Origin: Paenibacillus sp. FSL R7-0273
Lineage (GTDB): Bacteria; Bacillota; Bacilli; Paenibacillales; Paenibacillaceae
Assembly: GCF_000758625.1 (NCBI RefSeq)
Contig: NZ_CP009283.1
Location: forward strand, 6,028,001-6,092,000
DNA: 64,000 nucleotides
Direction of reading: 5' to 3'
The translations under genes were made by a program, and so were the position numbers. Positions 43,016 through 51,855 of this stretch are shown one piece after another (positions within the stretch are counted from its first letter, which is position 1; every line of letters starts with the position of its first letter). The notes beneath the pieces were generated by a model, which worked only from the letters and a program-made list of their open reading frames with translations, ran no database searches and was not told the origin of the DNA.

Positions 43016-43057
43016 AAAAAAACGGCCACACCGTCCCTTACAGGAACAGCAGCCGTC
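43016..43057 (-). terminator. Terminator after the yuiB gene
   Basis: On the minus strand ACGGC...GCCGT with an inner TTCC/GGGA stem is followed by seven T. The rest of the 42795-43075 gap shows nothing else. Confidence 0.75.
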
Positions 43058-43075
43058 TATATGCAGTCTTGCTCT

Positions 43076-43372
43076 TTAGAACATCTTGTAGCCGCCCAGC
43101 CGCAGCTTCTGAATGGTCCAGCCGCTCAGCACAGCACCCGTAAGCCCGGCAATTCCGGTCAGATAATCAACGATGCGGAAGCTGCCGAGATGCTCCCAGA
43201 GCGTCATGGCATTGCGGTCCCAGATGGAATAGACCACCACAGGCAGGATAACAATCACGAACAGGTAGGCGGGGAACCAGGTTGTCTTCATTAACATGTT
43301 AAGGATAAAGCCAATGCCAAACATCATGACAAAGAACAACACGGCCAGAACAAATACAGGAAGAAATCCCAT
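43076..43372 (-). CDS. YuiB family membrane protein
   Basis: The 98-residue protein has three hydrophobic segments and resembles YuiB of Bacillus in FFVMMFGIGFILNMLM and in the end of the chain (SGWTIQKLRLGGYKMF). Function unknown. In Bacillus yuiB lies beside the yum NADH/ferredoxin reductase genes, and here hemQ, ndh and the FNR gene follow on the right, so the neighbourhood is conserved. Confidence 0.78.
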   Translation of the reverse strand: MGFLPVFVLAVLFFVMMFGIGFILNMLMKTTWFPAYLFVIVILPVVVYSIWDRNAMTLWEHLGSFRIVDYLTGIAGLTGAVLSGWTIQKLRLGGYKMF

Positions 43373-43631
43373 CCTACCGCCATCCCCTTTCTATAAATAA
43401 CCGCACACCACTGCTTAATTAATAGTAAGTTTACTAGAAAAAATGTAACGAAGCAATGAACATTCTTGTCTTCCGAATCCGCTTTCAGCCAAAACAGCAG
43501 CCCCGCGTTTGCTCTTGCCCGTCCGCATGCGATACAATGCATATAGATTAACCGGATCATACATAGAAGCGTATGCTTTGGAACCGGATTTAACGCCTTT
43601 AGCTTATAACTTTTAAGGAGTGAGAACGAAC

Positions 43632-44390
43632 ATGAACGAAGCCGCTTTGACGCTGGAAGGCTGGTATGCCCTGCATGACTTCCGCTCAATCAACTGGACG
43701 GCCTGGACAGCTGCCGATGACGAGGAGCGCGCCGTAGCCCTGGAAGAGCTCCATGCCTTCATGGAGGAGTGGGGGCCGGTCGAGGAAGCCAAGGAAGGAA
43801 GCACTGCGGTGTACGCCATCGTCGGACAGAAGGCCGATTTCGTGATGATGTTTCTGCGGGAAAGCCTGGAAGCGCTGAACGCCCTTGAAACCGCCTTTAA
43901 CAAAATTGCCTTTGCCCAATATACTACGAAGTCTTATTCTTATGTCAGTATCGTCGAGCTGAGCAACTATGCTGCAGGCGGAAGTGCCGGAGACGGCAGT
44001 GATCCGATGCAGAATCCGCATGTGGCGGCACGCCTGAAGCCGGTTCTGCCGCAGGCGAAGCATATCTGCTTCTACCCGATGAATAAGAAGCGCGAGCTGG
44101 CCGACAACTGGTATATGCTCGATATGAATAAACGCCGGGAGCTGATGCACTCGCACGGGCTGATCGGCCGCGGCTATGCCGGCAAGGTGAAGCAGATCAT
44201 CACCGGCTCCGTCGGCTTTGACGACTGGGAATGGGGCGTAACCCTGTTTGCCGAGGATGCGCTGCAGTTCAAGAAGCTGGTGTACGAAATGCGCTTCGAC
44301 GAGGTCAGCGCCCGCTACGGCGAGTTCGGCCCGTTCTATGTCGGCAACCTGCTGACACCGGAAAGCTTTGAAGAGCTGCTTAAGCTGTAA
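43632..44390 (+). CDS. hemQ: Coproheme decarboxylase (HemQ/ChdC)
   Basis: The 252-residue protein has the chlorite-dismutase-like fold of Hem[18 protein letters not shown] at the start, [13 protein letters not shown] with the catalytic Tyr, [35 protein letters not shown] with the heme-ligand His, and [10 protein letters not shown]. It turns coproheme III into heme b with peroxide, the last step of the Gram-positive route. The ATG at 43632 is chosen because AAGGAG lies 11 bases before it; the GTG at 43620 overlaps that site. Single gene with its own terminator. Confidence 0.95.
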   Translation: MNEAALTLEGWYALHDFRSINWTAWTAADDEERAVALEELHAFMEEWGPVEEAKEGSTAVYAIVGQKADFVMMFLRESLEALNALETAFNKIAFAQYTTKSYSYVSIVELSNYAAGGSAGDGSDPMQNPHVAARLKPVLPQAKHICFYPMNKKRELADNWYMLDMNKRRELMHSHGLIGRGYAGKVKQIITGSVGFDDWEWGVTLFAEDALQFKKLVYEMRFDEVSARYGEFGPFYVGNLLTPESFEELLKL

Positions 44391-44398
44391 TTTATGAT

Positions 44399-44433
44399 AA
44401 GAGGATGGTTTCCTGCGGGAGACCCTCCTCTTT
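44399..44433 (+). terminator. Terminator of hemQ
   Basis: AAGAGGA/TCCTCTT with an inner GGTTTCC/GGGAGACC stem starts 9 bp after the stop codon; a short T-rich end follows. Confidence 0.75.
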
Positions 44434-44482
44434 GGTTATGGTTGGCTGGCCTGGCCGATCCCCAGCAATAGTCTCAACGATT

Positions 44483-44674
44483 AATTGGATTTATGACACT
44501 TAATTCTTCGATTTCACTGGAATACTACTGATTAGTTGTAAAATCGACACTTATTTCAGCCTAAATTCCTCTTTGGACGTAAAAACAGTAAAATTAAGCA
44601 TCTTTTTTCCAACTAACCCCTCAACTATATAGTTTCCCTGACAAATAGCTAACCTTTTTCGACTTAATCCAATT
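44483..44674. repeat. A/T-rich 192-bp element with short inverted ends
   Basis: AATTGGATT at 44483-44491 and AATCCAATT at 44666-44674 are exact inverse copies, with looser similarity a few bases further in (TTATGAC / CGACTTA). The enclosed DNA is much richer in A/T than the surroundings and has no open frame of note. The 44675-44773 stretch adds a hairpin (GACGTTTTTCC...GGAAACGTC, 44702-44733). No gene is seen between 44391 and 44909. No target-site duplication was recognised. Confidence 0.45.
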
Positions 44675-44769
44675 CCGCAGACTGCTTACGCCTCGATAGG
44701 GGACGTTTTTCCGAAAAGCTTTCAGGTGGAAACGTCTCAGCCTAACCGTTCTAAAGCCCGTTCCGCCGA

Positions 44770-44808
44770 AAAAAAAGACCGCCCCTGTCAAAGGTAGCGG
44801 TCTTTTTC
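44770..44808. terminator. Terminator-like hairpin
   Basis: AAAAAAGACCGC and GCGGTCTTTTT flank a 14-base loop; the T-run fits transcripts from either direction. On the minus strand it would close the unit of ndh and the 84-codon gene. Confidence 0.75.
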
Positions 44809-44909
44809 TCTGCTGTTAGCCATTAACCGGCCGCCCTTAAAGGCGGCTATTGTAAACGGAGAGCCGTGTTAGCAGCCCGCCCTCCGTACCTTATTCATAC
44901 TGTGTGAAG

Positions 44910-45164
44910 TTATTCGTCCTCATCATCATCCTCTGTGCGCAGGCTCTCCAGATACTCTGCCGTCGCCTTGTCGCGGGCCCGGCTCTTATCCTTCAGCCGC
45001 TCGATGGCGGGCTGAATAAGCAGATCAATCTCCTTCTGGACCGGGTAAGCCAGGTCATACCGGCTCTGATCCTCCAGATAAGATCCCACTTCGATCAGAG
45101 CGTTGTAACGGTCCAGCTCCTCACGCGTCAACAGCCCGCGGACTTGTACGCTGCAGTGGCGCAT
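44910..45164 (-). CDS. Conserved small acidic protein after ndh
   Basis: The 84-residue product is mostly charged and helical (LLTREELDRYNALIEVGSYL, IQPAIERLKDKSRARDKATA) and ends in a run of Glu/Asp (TEDDDEDE). No family was recognised. Its GTG/ATG region is only a base or two beyond the ndh stop, so it is co-translated with NADH dehydrogenase. Confidence 0.7.
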   Translation of the reverse strand: MRHCSVQVRGLLTREELDRYNALIEVGSYLEDQSRYDLAYPVQKEIDLLIQPAIERLKDKSRARDKATAEYLESLRTEDDDEDE

Positions 45165-45165
45165 C

Positions 45166-46359
45166 CTAGAAGAACCTTCCCTTCTTCAGCACCAGCGGAA
45201 TGCCGCCGATGATGAACAGGTAACGCATATCGACTACTTTTTTGAGCTGGGCTGCCGTCCAGCCCTTATAAGTCTTCTCGCCGACTACCGCAATGCCCTG
45301 GCCTTTGCCTAGTGAGGCTACTGTTCCCTTGTTGCTGAAGACGAACTTCTTCGGCTGCTGGCTGCGGATCGCCGCCACCAGATTGTGGGCACAGCACTCG
45401 CCCTGCTGCATCGCAATCTGTGCCGTCGGCGGGTACGGGCGTCCTTCCGGATTAATCATCAGGGAGCCGTCGCCAATGATAAAGATATTTTCATGCCCCG
45501 GCACACGCAGGTACTCATCCACCTTCACCCGTCCGCGCATGGCTTCAAAGCCTGCTGCTTCAATCAGCCGGTTCCCGCGGATGCCGCCGGTCCAGACAAT
45601 CGTCGAGGCCTTGATTTCTTCACCGGTTGCGAGAATGACCCCGCCGGGCAGGCATTCCTTAATAGCCACGCCCATCTTGAAGGTAATCCCCTTCTTGGTC
45701 AGCACAGCCATCGCATGCTCAACCAGCTCAGGTGCGAAGCCCGGCAGTGCCGTAGGGGCAGCCTCTACGTTGTAGATATTAACGAGACTAGGGTCTACAT
45801 CGTATTCCTTGCAGAGGGCAGGAATCCGGTCCGCCAGCTCAGCCACAAATTCAATGCCGCTGAAGCCCGCTCCGCCGACCACAAAGTTAATATGCTCCTG
45901 GGCGTTATTTTCGTTCTTATATTTGGCAAACTGATATTCAATATGCTCACGGATCAGCCGCACGGAGTTAATGCTGCGGATGGTCAGCGCATATTTATCA
46001 AGTCCGGGAATACCAAAGGTTTCCGGCTCGCCTCCGAGGGCAATGACAAGGTAGTCATACGAGAGCGTGCCGTCTTCAAGAATTACTTTTTTCTGTTGGG
46101 TACGGATTTCCTGCACGGAAGATTTCACGAGGTCGATCTTAAATTCGTCTATTAGTTTGGAGATAGATACGCGTGTATGTTCAATGCTGTCCGTTCCCGC
46201 AGCTGGCATATGCAGATGGGTAGTGAAATAATGATATTCATGGCGGTTAACCAGGGTCACATCAGCTTCATTATAATTCAAAGCTTTCTGCAGCCGCTGG
46301 GCGGTCAAAATACCTCCATATCCCGCGCCTAGGATGACAATTTTGGGAATACTGCTCAT
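45166..46359 (-). CDS. ndh: Type II NADH dehydrogenase (YumB/YjlD-like)
   Basis: The 397-residue flavoprotein has two nucleotide-binding folds: VILGAGYGGILTAQRL for FAD and NFVVGGAGFSGIEFVAEL for NADH, then the FAD-contacting NIFIIGDGSLM and QIAMQQGECCAHNL. The C-terminal part (YLFIIGGIPLVLKKGRF) is the membrane anchor. It passes electrons from NADH to menaquinone without proton pumping. A GTG-N8-CAC sequence (46426-46445) about 67 bp upstream may bind Rex. Confidence 0.92.
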   Translation of the reverse strand: MSSIPKIVILGAGYGGILTAQRLQKALNYNEADVTLVNRHEYHYFTTHLHMPAAGTDSIEHTRVSISKLIDEFKIDLVKSSVQEIRTQQKKVILEDGTLSYDYLVIALGGEPETFGIPGLDKYALTIRSINSVRLIREHIEYQFAKYKNENNAQEHINFVVGGAGFSGIEFVAELADRIPALCKEYDVDPSLVNIYNVEAAPTALPGFAPELVEHAMAVLTKKGITFKMGVAIKECLPGGVILATGEEIKASTIVWTGGIRGNRLIEAAGFEAMRGRVKVDEYLRVPGHENIFIIGDGSLMINPEGRPYPPTAQIAMQQGECCAHNLVAAIRSQQPKKFVFSNKGTVASLGKGQGIAVVGEKTYKGWTAAQLKKVVDMRYLFIIGGIPLVLKKGRFF

Positions 46360-46425
46360 GTTCCGGCTCCTTCCAACAGGTGAATCTGTCTATGTGTTAT
46401 TTTTTGTAAAATATTTTAGTTTCTT

Positions 46426-46445
46426 TTGTGAATTTATACACTTAA
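46426..46445 (-). promoter_or_regulatory. Weak Rex-like operator upstream of ndh
   Basis: TTGTGAATTTATACACTTAA keeps the GTG-N8-CAC core of Rex sites (TTGTGAANNNNTTCACAA) but departs at several outer positions. It is reported because Rex controls ndh in Bacillus. Confidence 0.28.
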
Positions 46446-46658
46446 ATTCGGAAGAATTTCCAATAAAACTTAAAGGATTTCTAAAATAACCATATCCATT
46501 GTAAACCTTAGTATCGTTTTAATCAAATATAATCATACAAAAAAACGTCACATCTTTCCGTCCATTTTAAGCCTTTGCAGGGTAGTCCCACAATGATTAT
46601 AATGAGTAAGTACCTAAGTATGGCATTTTGAAACTATCAACTCGGAGGTGTAATAATA

Positions 46659-47660
46659 GTGACACTAGAGCAATCCGGCGTTCCTATGAGCGACCTGTTA
46701 ATTATAGGCGGCGGTCCTGCCGGCATGTTTGCCGCCTTCTACGGCGGTATGCGCCAGGCGTCTGTAACCCTTATTGAAAGCATGCCCCAGCTGGGAGGCC
46801 AGCTAGCCGCGCTTTACCCGGAAAAATACATCTATGATGTGGCCGGTTTCCCGAAAATTACCGCACAGGAGCTGGTAGACAACCTGTCCCGGCAAATGGA
46901 CCTGTTCCAGTCCAACATCTGTCTGGAAGAGAAGGTCGTATCTGTTGAGAAACGGGACGAACGCCACTTCGTAACAACTACTGATAAGGCGGAATACCAC
47001 AGCAAGGCTGTTATTATTACAGCCGGCGTAGGCGCCTTTGAACCGCGCCGTCTGGAACTTCCGGAGGCAGCCCGGTTCGAGAAAGCCAATCTGCATTATT
47101 TCGTAAGTGACCTGAATGCCTTCCAGGGCAAGAAGGTGCTGATCAGCGGCGGCGGCGACTCGGCAGTCGACTGGGCTCTCATGCTTGAGCCGATCGCCGA
47201 GCAGGTTACGCTGATCCACCGCCGCGACAAGTTCCGCGCGCATGAGCACAGTGTAGAGAAGCTGATGGCTTCCAAGGTTAATGTAATTACCCCTTCAGAG
47301 ATCACTGAGCTGCACGGGGAAGAATTCATTACCAAGGTAACCTTGTCCCACATTAAAACCAAGGAGACACAGGAAATTGAAGTGGACAGTGTTATCGTCA
47401 ACTTCGGGTTTGTATCCTCTCTGGGTCCGATTGCACAGTGGGGAATTGAAATTGAGAGTAATTCCATCGTGGTGGATTCGCGTATGGAGACGAGCATTCC
47501 GGGCATTTTCGCCGCCGGTGACATTACTACTTATCCCGGCAAGCTGAAGCTGATTGCGGTGGGCTTCGGTGAAGCACCAACTGCCGTCAATAACGCCAAG
47601 GTCTATCTCGATCCGGATGCCAAGCTTTCACCGGGACACAGCAGTAATCTTAAGCTGTAA
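46659..47660 (+). CDS. Ferredoxin/flavodoxin-NADP+ reductase (YumC type)
   Basis: The 333-residue protein is a thioredoxin-reductase-like [23 protein letters not shown] for [20 protein letters not shown] for NADPH, no CxxC between them, and [19 protein letters not shown]. Lack of the redox-active disulfide separates it from thioredoxin reductase. Length equals YumC of Bacillus. Translation starts with GTG (46659), 8 bases after GGAGGTG. It supplies reduced ferredoxin or flavodoxin, e.g. for Fe-S assembly. Confidence 0.93.
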   Translation: MTLEQSGVPMSDLLIIGGGPAGMFAAFYGGMRQASVTLIESMPQLGGQLAALYPEKYIYDVAGFPKITAQELVDNLSRQMDLFQSNICLEEKVVSVEKRDERHFVTTTDKAEYHSKAVIITAGVGAFEPRRLELPEAARFEKANLHYFVSDLNAFQGKKVLISGGGDSAVDWALMLEPIAEQVTLIHRRDKFRAHEHSVEKLMASKVNVITPSEITELHGEEFITKVTLSHIKTKETQEIEVDSVIVNFGFVSSLGPIAQWGIEIESNSIVVDSRMETSIPGIFAAGDITTYPGKLKLIAVGFGEAPTAVNNAKVYLDPDAKLSPGHSSNLKL

Positions 47661-47687
47661 TCATCCGTTACAGCGCATATAAATAAT

Positions 47688-47742
47688 AAAAGGGTATCCT
47701 TTCAGGTTGATTCCACTCCAACTTGAAAAGATACCCTATTTT
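47688..47742. terminator. Bidirectional terminator, FNR / sda
   Basis: AAAAGGGTATC and GATACCCTATTTT flank a 30-base loop with inner CAGGTTG/CAACTTG pairing; it lies between converging genes. Confidence 0.78.
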
Positions 47743-47794
47743 GTGCCGCTTGCGGTTAGACAGAGCAGCTGCTGCAGAAAATATACGATGTGTC

Positions 47795-47938
47795 TTAGTG
47801 CAAAACCGCATGTACTGGAGAGTGTAAGTTCCGTTTGCGAATTTCAGCGAGCAACAGAGCGATGAAATCATGCTCCAATTGTAGCTCTAACGCTCTTTGG
47901 TACGAGTCGAGCAGCATCTCATCCGATAATTCAACCAC
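47795..47938 (-). CDS. sda: Sporulation checkpoint protein Sda
   Basis: A frame of 47 codons starting with GTG (47938-47936), 5 bases after AGGTGA, encodes VELSDEMLLDSYQRALEL then EHDFIALLLAEIRKRNL. This is the Sda helical hairpin (LSDELL-ESY-KA...L-RDFI-LI-EI-RR in Bacillus). Sda binds KinA-type sensor kinases and stops sporulation when DNA replication is active or blocked. The C-terminus (HSPVHAVLH) differs from Bacillus. The upstream region carries a cluster of DnaA boxes, as at sda of Bacillus. Confidence 0.9.
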   Translation of the reverse strand: MVELSDEMLLDSYQRALELQLEHDFIALLLAEIRKRNLHSPVHAVLH

Positions 47939-48014
47939 AACGTTCACCTACCTTTCCTTTGTTTGAATCTGAATCTATCATAGCAAACTATTATTAATCG
48001 AACAAGCGTTCTTA

Positions 48015-48114
48015 GTATCCACAGCCCACTGTGGAAATCCTGTGCATAATTTGTTAGTAAGGATAATAAATCCAATTCCTTCACAGTGGAATATGGGGAT
48101 AATAGTTATGCACA
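48015..48114. promoter_or_regulatory. DnaA-box cluster upstream of sda
   Basis: Two perfect boxes of the type TTATNCACA: TTATGCACA at 48106-48114 and its complement at 48041-48049. Near matches lie at 48015-48023 (GTATCCACA) and 48094-48102 (complement TTATCCCCA), with a weaker one at 48030-48038. DnaA stimulates sda in Bacillus; the same logic is likely here. The rest of 47939-48263 is A/T-rich and gene-free. Confidence 0.75.
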
Positions 48115-48263
48115 GGGTATTTCCACCTTGTTGATATTAAAAAATTTTCCAGAACGTTCACAAAATTTAGAATTTAATACCTCATATTACCTCAAATTTG
48201 GAAATACTAAACGCAATTTTAGCTTATAGTTATCATTATCGTCAATTCCAAAAAAATGATTAA

Positions 48264-48926
48264 TCATTTCGGTCTTGTGTTAACCTCAAGAATCCATATT
48301 TTCCCCCTGTGATCTACGGCGTAGTCAAATCCCAGCTCGCCGATCCCCGGAAAATGCCTTTCCAGCAGCTCGATACAGACATGCGTCAGCCGGCGCATTT
48401 CGGCTTTTTTGGCCGACGCGCTTATGCTTGGAAGTGAACGGCGCAGCCCATGCCGGCAGGTCATCATGGTTCCGCCTTTACAAAGGTTAGTTACGAATAA
48501 CCCCGGACGCGCCAGTCTTCCCACCATCGAGCGGAATTCCCAGTGATCGCCGTTCTTCACAACCTTAACCCGGTAATCAATCGGACGCCCGGCAATCCGG
48601 GCAAGTGAGATGCCCTGCTGAATCATATAGCGCCGTCTCAGCTTCACTCTGTCAAGCGCACGCTTCATGGATCCAAAATCACGGTACATCCGGGTATGAT
48701 GGTTGTAAGTGAACCCGTAGCCCCGGCTGTCCCGGAACACCTTGATTACACCATGTCCTCCACCGCCGACAATCGGTTTGATTACTACATTCCCGTATCT
48801 GCCCAGCATTGCTGACAGTCCGGCAGCGTTATATCCCTTCGTTCTCGGAATGTAACCGGCAACCCGTGAATCGCTGAGCAGCGCCTCGGTCTTCAGCCAT
48901 TTGCTGGCCAGTTGTCTTCCCGCCAT
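48264..48926 (-). CDS. YheC/YheD-family ATP-grasp protein
   Basis: The 220-residue protein shows ATP-grasp features: VVIKPIVGGGGHGVIKV for nucleotide binding, YMIQQGISLARIAGRPIDYRVKV and the metal-binding end GFDYAVDHRGKIWILEVNTRPK. It is about half the length of YheC and YheD of Bacillus (endospore coat-associated) and lacks their N-terminal part; short forms are common in Paenibacillus. The ligated substrates are unknown. AAAGGAG lies 8 bases before the ATG. Confidence 0.85.
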   Translation of the reverse strand: MAGRQLASKWLKTEALLSDSRVAGYIPRTKGYNAAGLSAMLGRYGNVVIKPIVGGGGHGVIKVFRDSRGYGFTYNHHTRMYRDFGSMKRALDRVKLRRRYMIQQGISLARIAGRPIDYRVKVVKNGDHWEFRSMVGRLARPGLFVTNLCKGGTMMTCRHGLRRSLPSISASAKKAEMRRLTHVCIELLERHFPGIGELGFDYAVDHRGKIWILEVNTRPK

Positions 48927-49164
48927 TGTCACCTCTCCTTTCGCAATCCCAGCCTACCCTATAGATTACTCAGAAAAGGAGCTGCCCTCCTGTATGATTG
49001 TCCGTGTAAAAGCCGCTCACAGCAAAAAAGGGCATATGGCTCCAGGCCTTATGTCCACGTGAATTTGTCCTGCCAGCAAATGATTGTACAAGATGACGCT
49101 GTACCGCATATAATTTTTGTAAAATACGGAAACAGAGCCGTATAAACAGGGAGGATCACTCTGC

Positions 49165-49506
49165 ATGGAATGGTATCTGAATGCGATAAGAAACTATTTT
49201 AATTTCTCAGGAAGAGCTAGACGTATTGAATTCTGGATGTTTGCAGTAATTAACTTTCTAATCGGATTTCTGCTCGTGTTTATGGAGGCAGTTTTTGAAC
49301 CAGCCCCTATAATTAGGTCGGTCTATTACTGGTTCATTCTAATCCCCTCCTGGGCTCTTCTGGTCCGCCGGCTGCATGATAGCGGAAGAACAGGCTTTTG
49401 GATTCTGCTTGCCCTGATCCCCTATCTCGGGTACCTGATCTTATTTATTTTCGCCTGCCTGGACAGCGAGGGCAATAACCGGTACGGCCCAAGTCAAAAG
49501 TACTGA
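49165..49506 (+). CDS. DUF805 family membrane protein
   Basis: The 113-residue protein has the DUF805 pattern: YFNFSGRARRIEFWMF at the start, three to four membrane helices, RRLHDSGRTGFWILL and FACLDSEGNNRYGPSQKY at the end. Function unknown. A GGGAGGA site precedes the ATG. Stands alone; the next small gene follows after 101 bp. Confidence 0.9.
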   Translation: MEWYLNAIRNYFNFSGRARRIEFWMFAVINFLIGFLLVFMEAVFEPAPIIRSVYYWFILIPSWALLVRRLHDSGRTGFWILLALIPYLGYLILFIFACLDSEGNNRYGPSQKY

Positions 49507-49607
49507 TATTTGTTATAAAAATCTTATAAACCCGCTCTATGCCAGCCTCCTCCCGCTGGAATTTCTTTGATGTTCAATGTATGATTACCGGGAGAGGGGG
49601 CTTTCTT

Positions 49608-49817
49608 ATGGCTCAATTATTCGAGGTCTTGTACTGGTTCGCGATGATCGGCATGTCTGTCGTTCTGGCAGGTACTACTATCCTTGTCTGCGCACTCGGC
49701 TTCAGATTTATCCGCAGCCGCCGCCGGCTTCTCGGTGCAGGCTGCATTGCTTTTTCCCTCGCTGCTGCCGCCCTGATTGTCTTTATGATCAATTATAAAT
49801 TCATCAGCCCTGCTTGA
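49608..49817 (+). CDS. Small two-TM membrane protein
   Basis: A 69-residue frame starts at an ATG 8 bases after GAGGGGG. Two hydrophobic helices (FAMIGMSVVLAGTTILVCAL and GCIAFSLAAAALIVFMI) are joined by a basic loop (FRFIRSRRRLL), which predicts both ends outside. No family was recognised. The open frame reaches back to 49539, before the ribosome binding site. Confidence 0.65.
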   Translation: MAQLFEVLYWFAMIGMSVVLAGTTILVCALGFRFIRSRRRLLGAGCIAFSLAAAALIVFMINYKFISPA

Positions 49818-49980
49818 GCAGCTTGTTCAGGAACACTATATACTCTATGTAGAATCCTGCAGACGGCTTGTGCAAACAGACCGGCCGAACCGCTCAAAAC
49901 TTTTTTTCTACTATTATAATACTCTATTTATACTACATATATGAGATAGCTGGCCTTGTTTGCCGGAAGGGGATATGTAC

Positions 49981-50958
49981 ATGGACAAAAAGATTAACTG
50001 GGGGATTATCGGCTGCGGTGATGTGACCGAGGTCAAGAGCGGACCTGCGCTGCAGAAGGCAGAAGGCTCACAGCTTGCCGCCGTCATGCGCCGTAACGCA
50101 GAGCTTGCAGCAGACTATGCCCGGCGGCACGGCGTACCGCGCTGGTATTCCGGCGCAGCCGAGCTTATCTCAGATCCCGGCGTAGATGCCGTGTATATAG
50201 CAACGCCGCCTTCTACGCATATGGAATACACCTTAGCCGCGACAAAGGCCGGCAAGCCTGTCTACGTCGAGAAGCCGATGGGCCTTAATACGGCAGAATG
50301 CGAGACTATGCTGGCTGCTTGTGAACAGGCTGGCGTTCCGCTGTATGTGGCTTATTATCGTAGGGCACTGCCCCGGTTCCGCAGGATTAAGGAATGGCTG
50401 GATGTGGGGGCCATTGGCGAGCCCCGGTTTGTACGCACCATGCATATGACCAAACCGCTCGAAGCTTCAGGCAGGAATAACTGGCGGGTGGATCCGGCTA
50501 TTTCCGGCGGCGGCCTGTTTCTGGACGTGGGCAGCCATACACTGGATCTGCTGGATTTCCTGCTCGGTCCGGTTACAGATGCGGCTGGACATGCCTCTAA
50601 TCTTGGAAGCTCTTATGCGCCTGAGGATACTGTCTCCGGGCGGTACCGGTTTGAATCCGGTATCCACGGGACGGGGATCTGGTGCTTCAATGCCTACACG
50701 AACGAGGATGTGACTGAGATTGTAGGCAGCCTGGGCAGCATCACCTTCTCAACCTTCGCGGACCGGCCGGTCATCCTGCGGACAGAGAACGGGGAGCAGC
50801 CGGAATTCATTCCCCACCCGGCGCATATCCAGCAGCCGCTAATCCAGTCCATTACCGATGAGCTGCTTGGACGCGGGACAGCCCTCAGCACGGGCCTGAC
50901 TGCCATCCGTACCAGCCGCGTTATGGATGAGCTGGTGAAGAACTATAAGGGGCATTAA
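49981..50958 (+). CDS. Gfo/Idh/MocA family oxidoreductase
   Basis: The 325-residue protein has an N-terminal NAD(P)-binding fold (WGIIGCGDVTEVKSGPAL), the EKPMGLN motif with the conserved Lys of the active site, and a C-terminal domain with GGGLFLDVGSHTLDLLDFLLG, where the His of the DxxxH motif is seen. Members oxidise or reduce sugars and inositols; the substrate is unknown. The ATG at 49981 is 8 bases after AAGGGG; the upstream ATG at 49975 is too near. Single gene. Confidence 0.92.
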   Translation: MDKKINWGIIGCGDVTEVKSGPALQKAEGSQLAAVMRRNAELAADYARRHGVPRWYSGAAELISDPGVDAVYIATPPSTHMEYTLAATKAGKPVYVEKPMGLNTAECETMLAACEQAGVPLYVAYYRRALPRFRRIKEWLDVGAIGEPRFVRTMHMTKPLEASGRNNWRVDPAISGGGLFLDVGSHTLDLLDFLLGPVTDAAGHASNLGSSYAPEDTVSGRYRFESGIHGTGIWCFNAYTNEDVTEIVGSLGSITFSTFADRPVILRTENGEQPEFIPHPAHIQQPLIQSITDELLGRGTALSTGLTAIRTSRVMDELVKNYKGH

Positions 50959-50974
50959 TGCCCCTTCTTGATAT

Positions 50975-51424
50975 TCAGCTTTTATTGTCATCTATACCCA
51001 GAAGGGCCTGCAGCTCCGCTTCCCTTTTTTTCAGATATAAATAATACTCCGCCCGCTCAAATATCTGCATATGATCAAATATAATCATATAGTGATATTT
51101 TTCATCGCCTGACTGCAGCAAATGTTCTATATATTCGATTGTCGCCTCAAAATAGCTCGTATCCACATTTTCCCCGTAATCCCTGATAGTCTGCCTAAAT
51201 ACCGTCAATTGCAGCGGGATATGGGAGATTATTTCTCTGTACAAGTCCGGATCTGCTTGCAGCTTCATTTCACTCCTGGCACGTAACAGCTCCCATTGTA
51301 CCTTGAACCATTCATGATATGGATGAACCGCCGAATAGAGAGGCTCATAAAAAATCAAATCCCTCTGCAGCTCCAGCAGCTCTCTCCGGGCCTTTTTGCG
51401 CTTTATGTACCTGAATGTCAGCAT
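50975..51424 (-). CDS. Uncharacterised helical protein
   Basis: The 149-residue product is helical and charged (MLTFRYIKRKKARRELLELQ, DLYREIISHIPLQLTVFRQT, AEYYLYLKKREAELQALLG). No family was recognised. The ATG at 51424 lies about 8 bases after AGGGGGATG and is preferred over the 27-codon extension to 51505, which lacks such a site and has a different amino acid character. Confidence 0.6.
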   Translation of the reverse strand: MLTFRYIKRKKARRELLELQRDLIFYEPLYSAVHPYHEWFKVQWELLRARSEMKLQADPDLYREIISHIPLQLTVFRQTIRDYGENVDTSYFEATIEYIEHLLQSGDEKYHYMIIFDHMQIFERAEYYLYLKKREAELQALLGIDDNKS

Positions 51425-51584
51425 CTTAGCATCCCCCTGAGTTATACAGTGGTTCACTTCCGCCGGATTACCCCTAACGGACCCAGATGATCTTATTCCT
51501 GGCAAAGCCGGATTATTATCAGACTATCGGACACCATCGACCTTATTTACTTAAAAATCGCCTCGGCCATGGTCATTATACATT

Positions 51585-51659
51585 AATAAGGGCACTACGG
51601 TCCGTTAGCCTAGTATAATGAGCCCTATACAGAAAATAACGCCGCTGTGGTCCGTTAGC
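51585..51659. repeat. Pair of 25-bp direct repeats, 50 bp apart
   Basis: AATAAGGGCACTACGGTCCG followed by TTAGC (51585-51609) recurs as AATAACGCCGCTGTGGTCCG plus TTAGC (51635-51659). The gap 51425-51855 holds no gene; besides this pair it contains the terminator of the IscA-type gene. Confidence 0.6.
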
Positions 51660-51761
51660 AGCTGACCGTTTACACCCCGTCTCAGATAGAGACAGGGCGG
51701 ATACACCCTCCCTGCACCACAATAACACTCAAGACGGGTGATCGGATTTCCTCCTGTAAAC

Positions 51762-51806
51762 AAAAAACCTCCCGAAAGTGTATTCTGCTACACATTCCAA
51801 GAGGTC
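51762..51806 (-). terminator. Terminator of the IscA-type gene
   Basis: On the minus strand ACCTC...GTGTA, a loop, TACAC...GAGGT and then TTTTTTG form a two-part hairpin with T-run. Confidence 0.7.
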
Positions 51807-51855
51807 AGATTTTAGATTATAGTGTGTTAAAGTTCCTTGACTTCTTAAGCTTTGC

